Origin: Leucobacter viscericola | GTDB taxonomy: Bacteria > Actinomycetota > Actinomycetes > Actinomycetales > Microbacteriaceae | Reading direction: 5' to 3' | DNA length: 64,000 nucleotides | NCBI RefSeq assembly: GCF_011299575.1 | Contig: NZ_CP049863.1 | Span: 1,116,001 to 1,180,000 of the forward strand | Part shown: positions 63,262-64,000 of the stretch, piece after piece | How positions within the stretch are numbered: position 1 is the first letter of the stretch | Layout: every line of letters begins with the position of its first letter | Notes under the pieces: generated by a model | Seen by the model: only the letters and a program-made list of their open reading frames with translations | Databases searched by the model: none | What the model was told of the DNA's origin: nothing | Program-made: the position numbers and the translations under genes

Positions 63262-64000
63262 CCCTAGACCGCCACGCCTACCTCGAGTCCGCTCCGCTTC
63301 AAGCGGGCGACACGGTCGCCATCATCGGCGCCTCGGGCCCCAGCACCCGAACGAGCCTCAACCGCACGGTCAAGTACCACGAAGCGTGGGGACTCAACGT
63401 GGTTGTCGGCGAGCACGTGCTCGACCGGCACCCGCGCTCGCGGCACCTCGCGGGCACCGACGCCAACCGCAGGGCCGACCTGGTGAACGCCTGGTGCGAT
63501 CCCAATATCGACGCCGTGGTCTGCCTGCGCGGCGGTTACGGCGCCATGCGGCTGCTCGACGGCATCAACTGGGACGACATGGCGGCCGGAGCTACGCGGC
63601 GCGACGGGCGACCGAAGTTACTCACCGGTTCTTCGGACGTCACAGCGCTGCACGAGGCGTTCAGCGCGCACCTCGATGTAGCCGGCCTCTTCTGCCCGAT
63701 GGCTGGCACGGATGTGTTTCGCAACTCTGAGTTTGTTCGCGAAGACGTGCACCGCTGGCTGTTCGAACCCTGGGGCGGCCGCGAAATCATCGGCCCAAAG
63801 ACCGAGATTCTCGCGCCGGGTGTTGCGGAGGCTCGCTTCACCGGAGGCAATCTCAGTCTGCTCGGGGCAGGGATCGGCGCACTTCTCACACCGGAAAAGG
63901 CGCCCGGAATCCTGTTTCTGGAGGACATCAGCGAGGAGGTCTACAGACTCGACAACCTGCTGATTCAGCTGGAGCGCGCTGGGCGCCTCGCTGCGGCCGA
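63258..64000 (+). CDS. S66 family LD-carboxypeptidase (partial, runs off the window)
   Basis: At least 247 residues, with no stop codon before the window ends. N-terminal LQAGDTVAIIGASGPS and CLRGGYGAMRLLDGINWD match LD-carboxypeptidase A; the nucleophile Ser is in LLTGSSDVTALH near residue 136, and GGNLSLLGAGIG and ILFLEDISEEVYRLDNLL follow. GGAGAAGG lies just before the ATG, which overlaps the repaired stop of the ABC ATPase gene. LdcA cleaves the terminal D-Ala from wall tetrapeptides, which fits the peptide-salvage context. It differs from the S66 gene at 40427. Confidence 0.88.
   Translation, partial: MTLDRHAYLESAPLQAGDTVAIIGASGPSTRTSLNRTVKYHEAWGLNVVVGEHVLDRHPRSRHLAGTDANRRADLVNAWCDPNIDAVVCLRGGYGAMRLLDGINWDDMAAGATRRDGRPKLLTGSSDVTALHEAFSAHLDVAGLFCPMAGTDVFRNSEFVREDVHRWLFEPWGGREIIGPKTEILAPGVAEARFTGGNLSLLGAGIGALLTPEKAPGILFLEDISEEVYRLDNLLIQLERAGRLAAA

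Noticed and set aside
63262..63730. A 157-residue C-terminal domain on the dipeptide ABC ATPase
   Set aside because: The sequence is the out-of-frame reading of the overlapping S66 carboxypeptidase and disappears when one C is restored at 63234-63237.

Overview
The window is 64 kb of high-GC actinobacterial chromosome. A mycothiol-type formaldehyde dehydrogenase, an actinobacterial SecA2, a Rho with a long N-terminal low-complexity extension, and the order lysA-hom-thrB-rho-prfA ... prmC-sua5-wecA-atpI-atpBEFHAGDC all point to Actinomycetota. My best guess is Microbacteriaceae, possibly close to Leucobacter; that is inferred from gene content and style, not from a database search. Genes are dense, many start at GTG, and many neighbours overlap by 4 bp (ATGA/GTGA). 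I saw no tRNA, rRNA, insertion sequence, prophage or CRISPR array.

Layout. 0-8.2 kb: a TetR regulator, a formaldehyde-detoxification pair (mscR plus an MBL hydrolase), secA2 overlapping a zinc-free MDR oxidoreductase, a DUF1304 membrane protein and an Uup-like ABC-F ATPase. 8.3-12.7 kb: a Tat-exported phosphoesterase and a membrane-anchored penicillin-acylase-type Ntn hydrolase, convergent. 12.8-18.7 kb: a housekeeping run metG-tatD-rsmA-ispE-frnE ending in a 60-residue peptide with a CCGGGCC tail, plus an OsmC-type protein upstream. 18.8-22 kb: gabT (frameshifted), a PP2C phosphatase and yaaA. 22-32.4 kb: the complete F-type ATP synthase operon with atpI, wecA, sua5 and prmC upstream. 32.4-41.5 kb: a block absent from the usual actinobacterial order, holding cysK (frameshifted) and cysE, a phosphonate-type ABC transporter with a tyrosine-phosphatase-like enzyme and TetR regulator, an MFS transporter, a GNAT enzyme and an S66 carboxypeptidase. 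41.5-48.7 kb: prfA, rho, thrB, hom and lysA. 48.9-64 kb: two divergent gene sets that look like one D-amino-acid and cell-wall-peptide salvage locus.

The observations most worth attention are these. (1) The rho product keeps the Rho fold but has lost the Walker A lysines and glycine, the catalytic glutamate and the arginine finger, so it looks ATPase-dead. (2) A GNAT, an N-succinylamino-acid-racemase-type enolase and an M20 hydrolase sit together with a dipeptide importer, dipeptidase, D-amino-acid oxidoreductase and LD-carboxypeptidase, matching a D-to-L amino acid conversion pathway. (3) Four genes (gabT, cysK, lysA and the dipeptide ABC ATPase) each carry a frameshift that is repaired by adding one C (or G) to a short homopolymer, which suggests systematic base loss in the assembly. 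(4) Two families of intergenic palindromic repeats occur twice each; the two copies of one family have the same geometry and both lie between convergent genes. (5) The small Cys-rich peptide follows a DsbA-like oxidoreductase.
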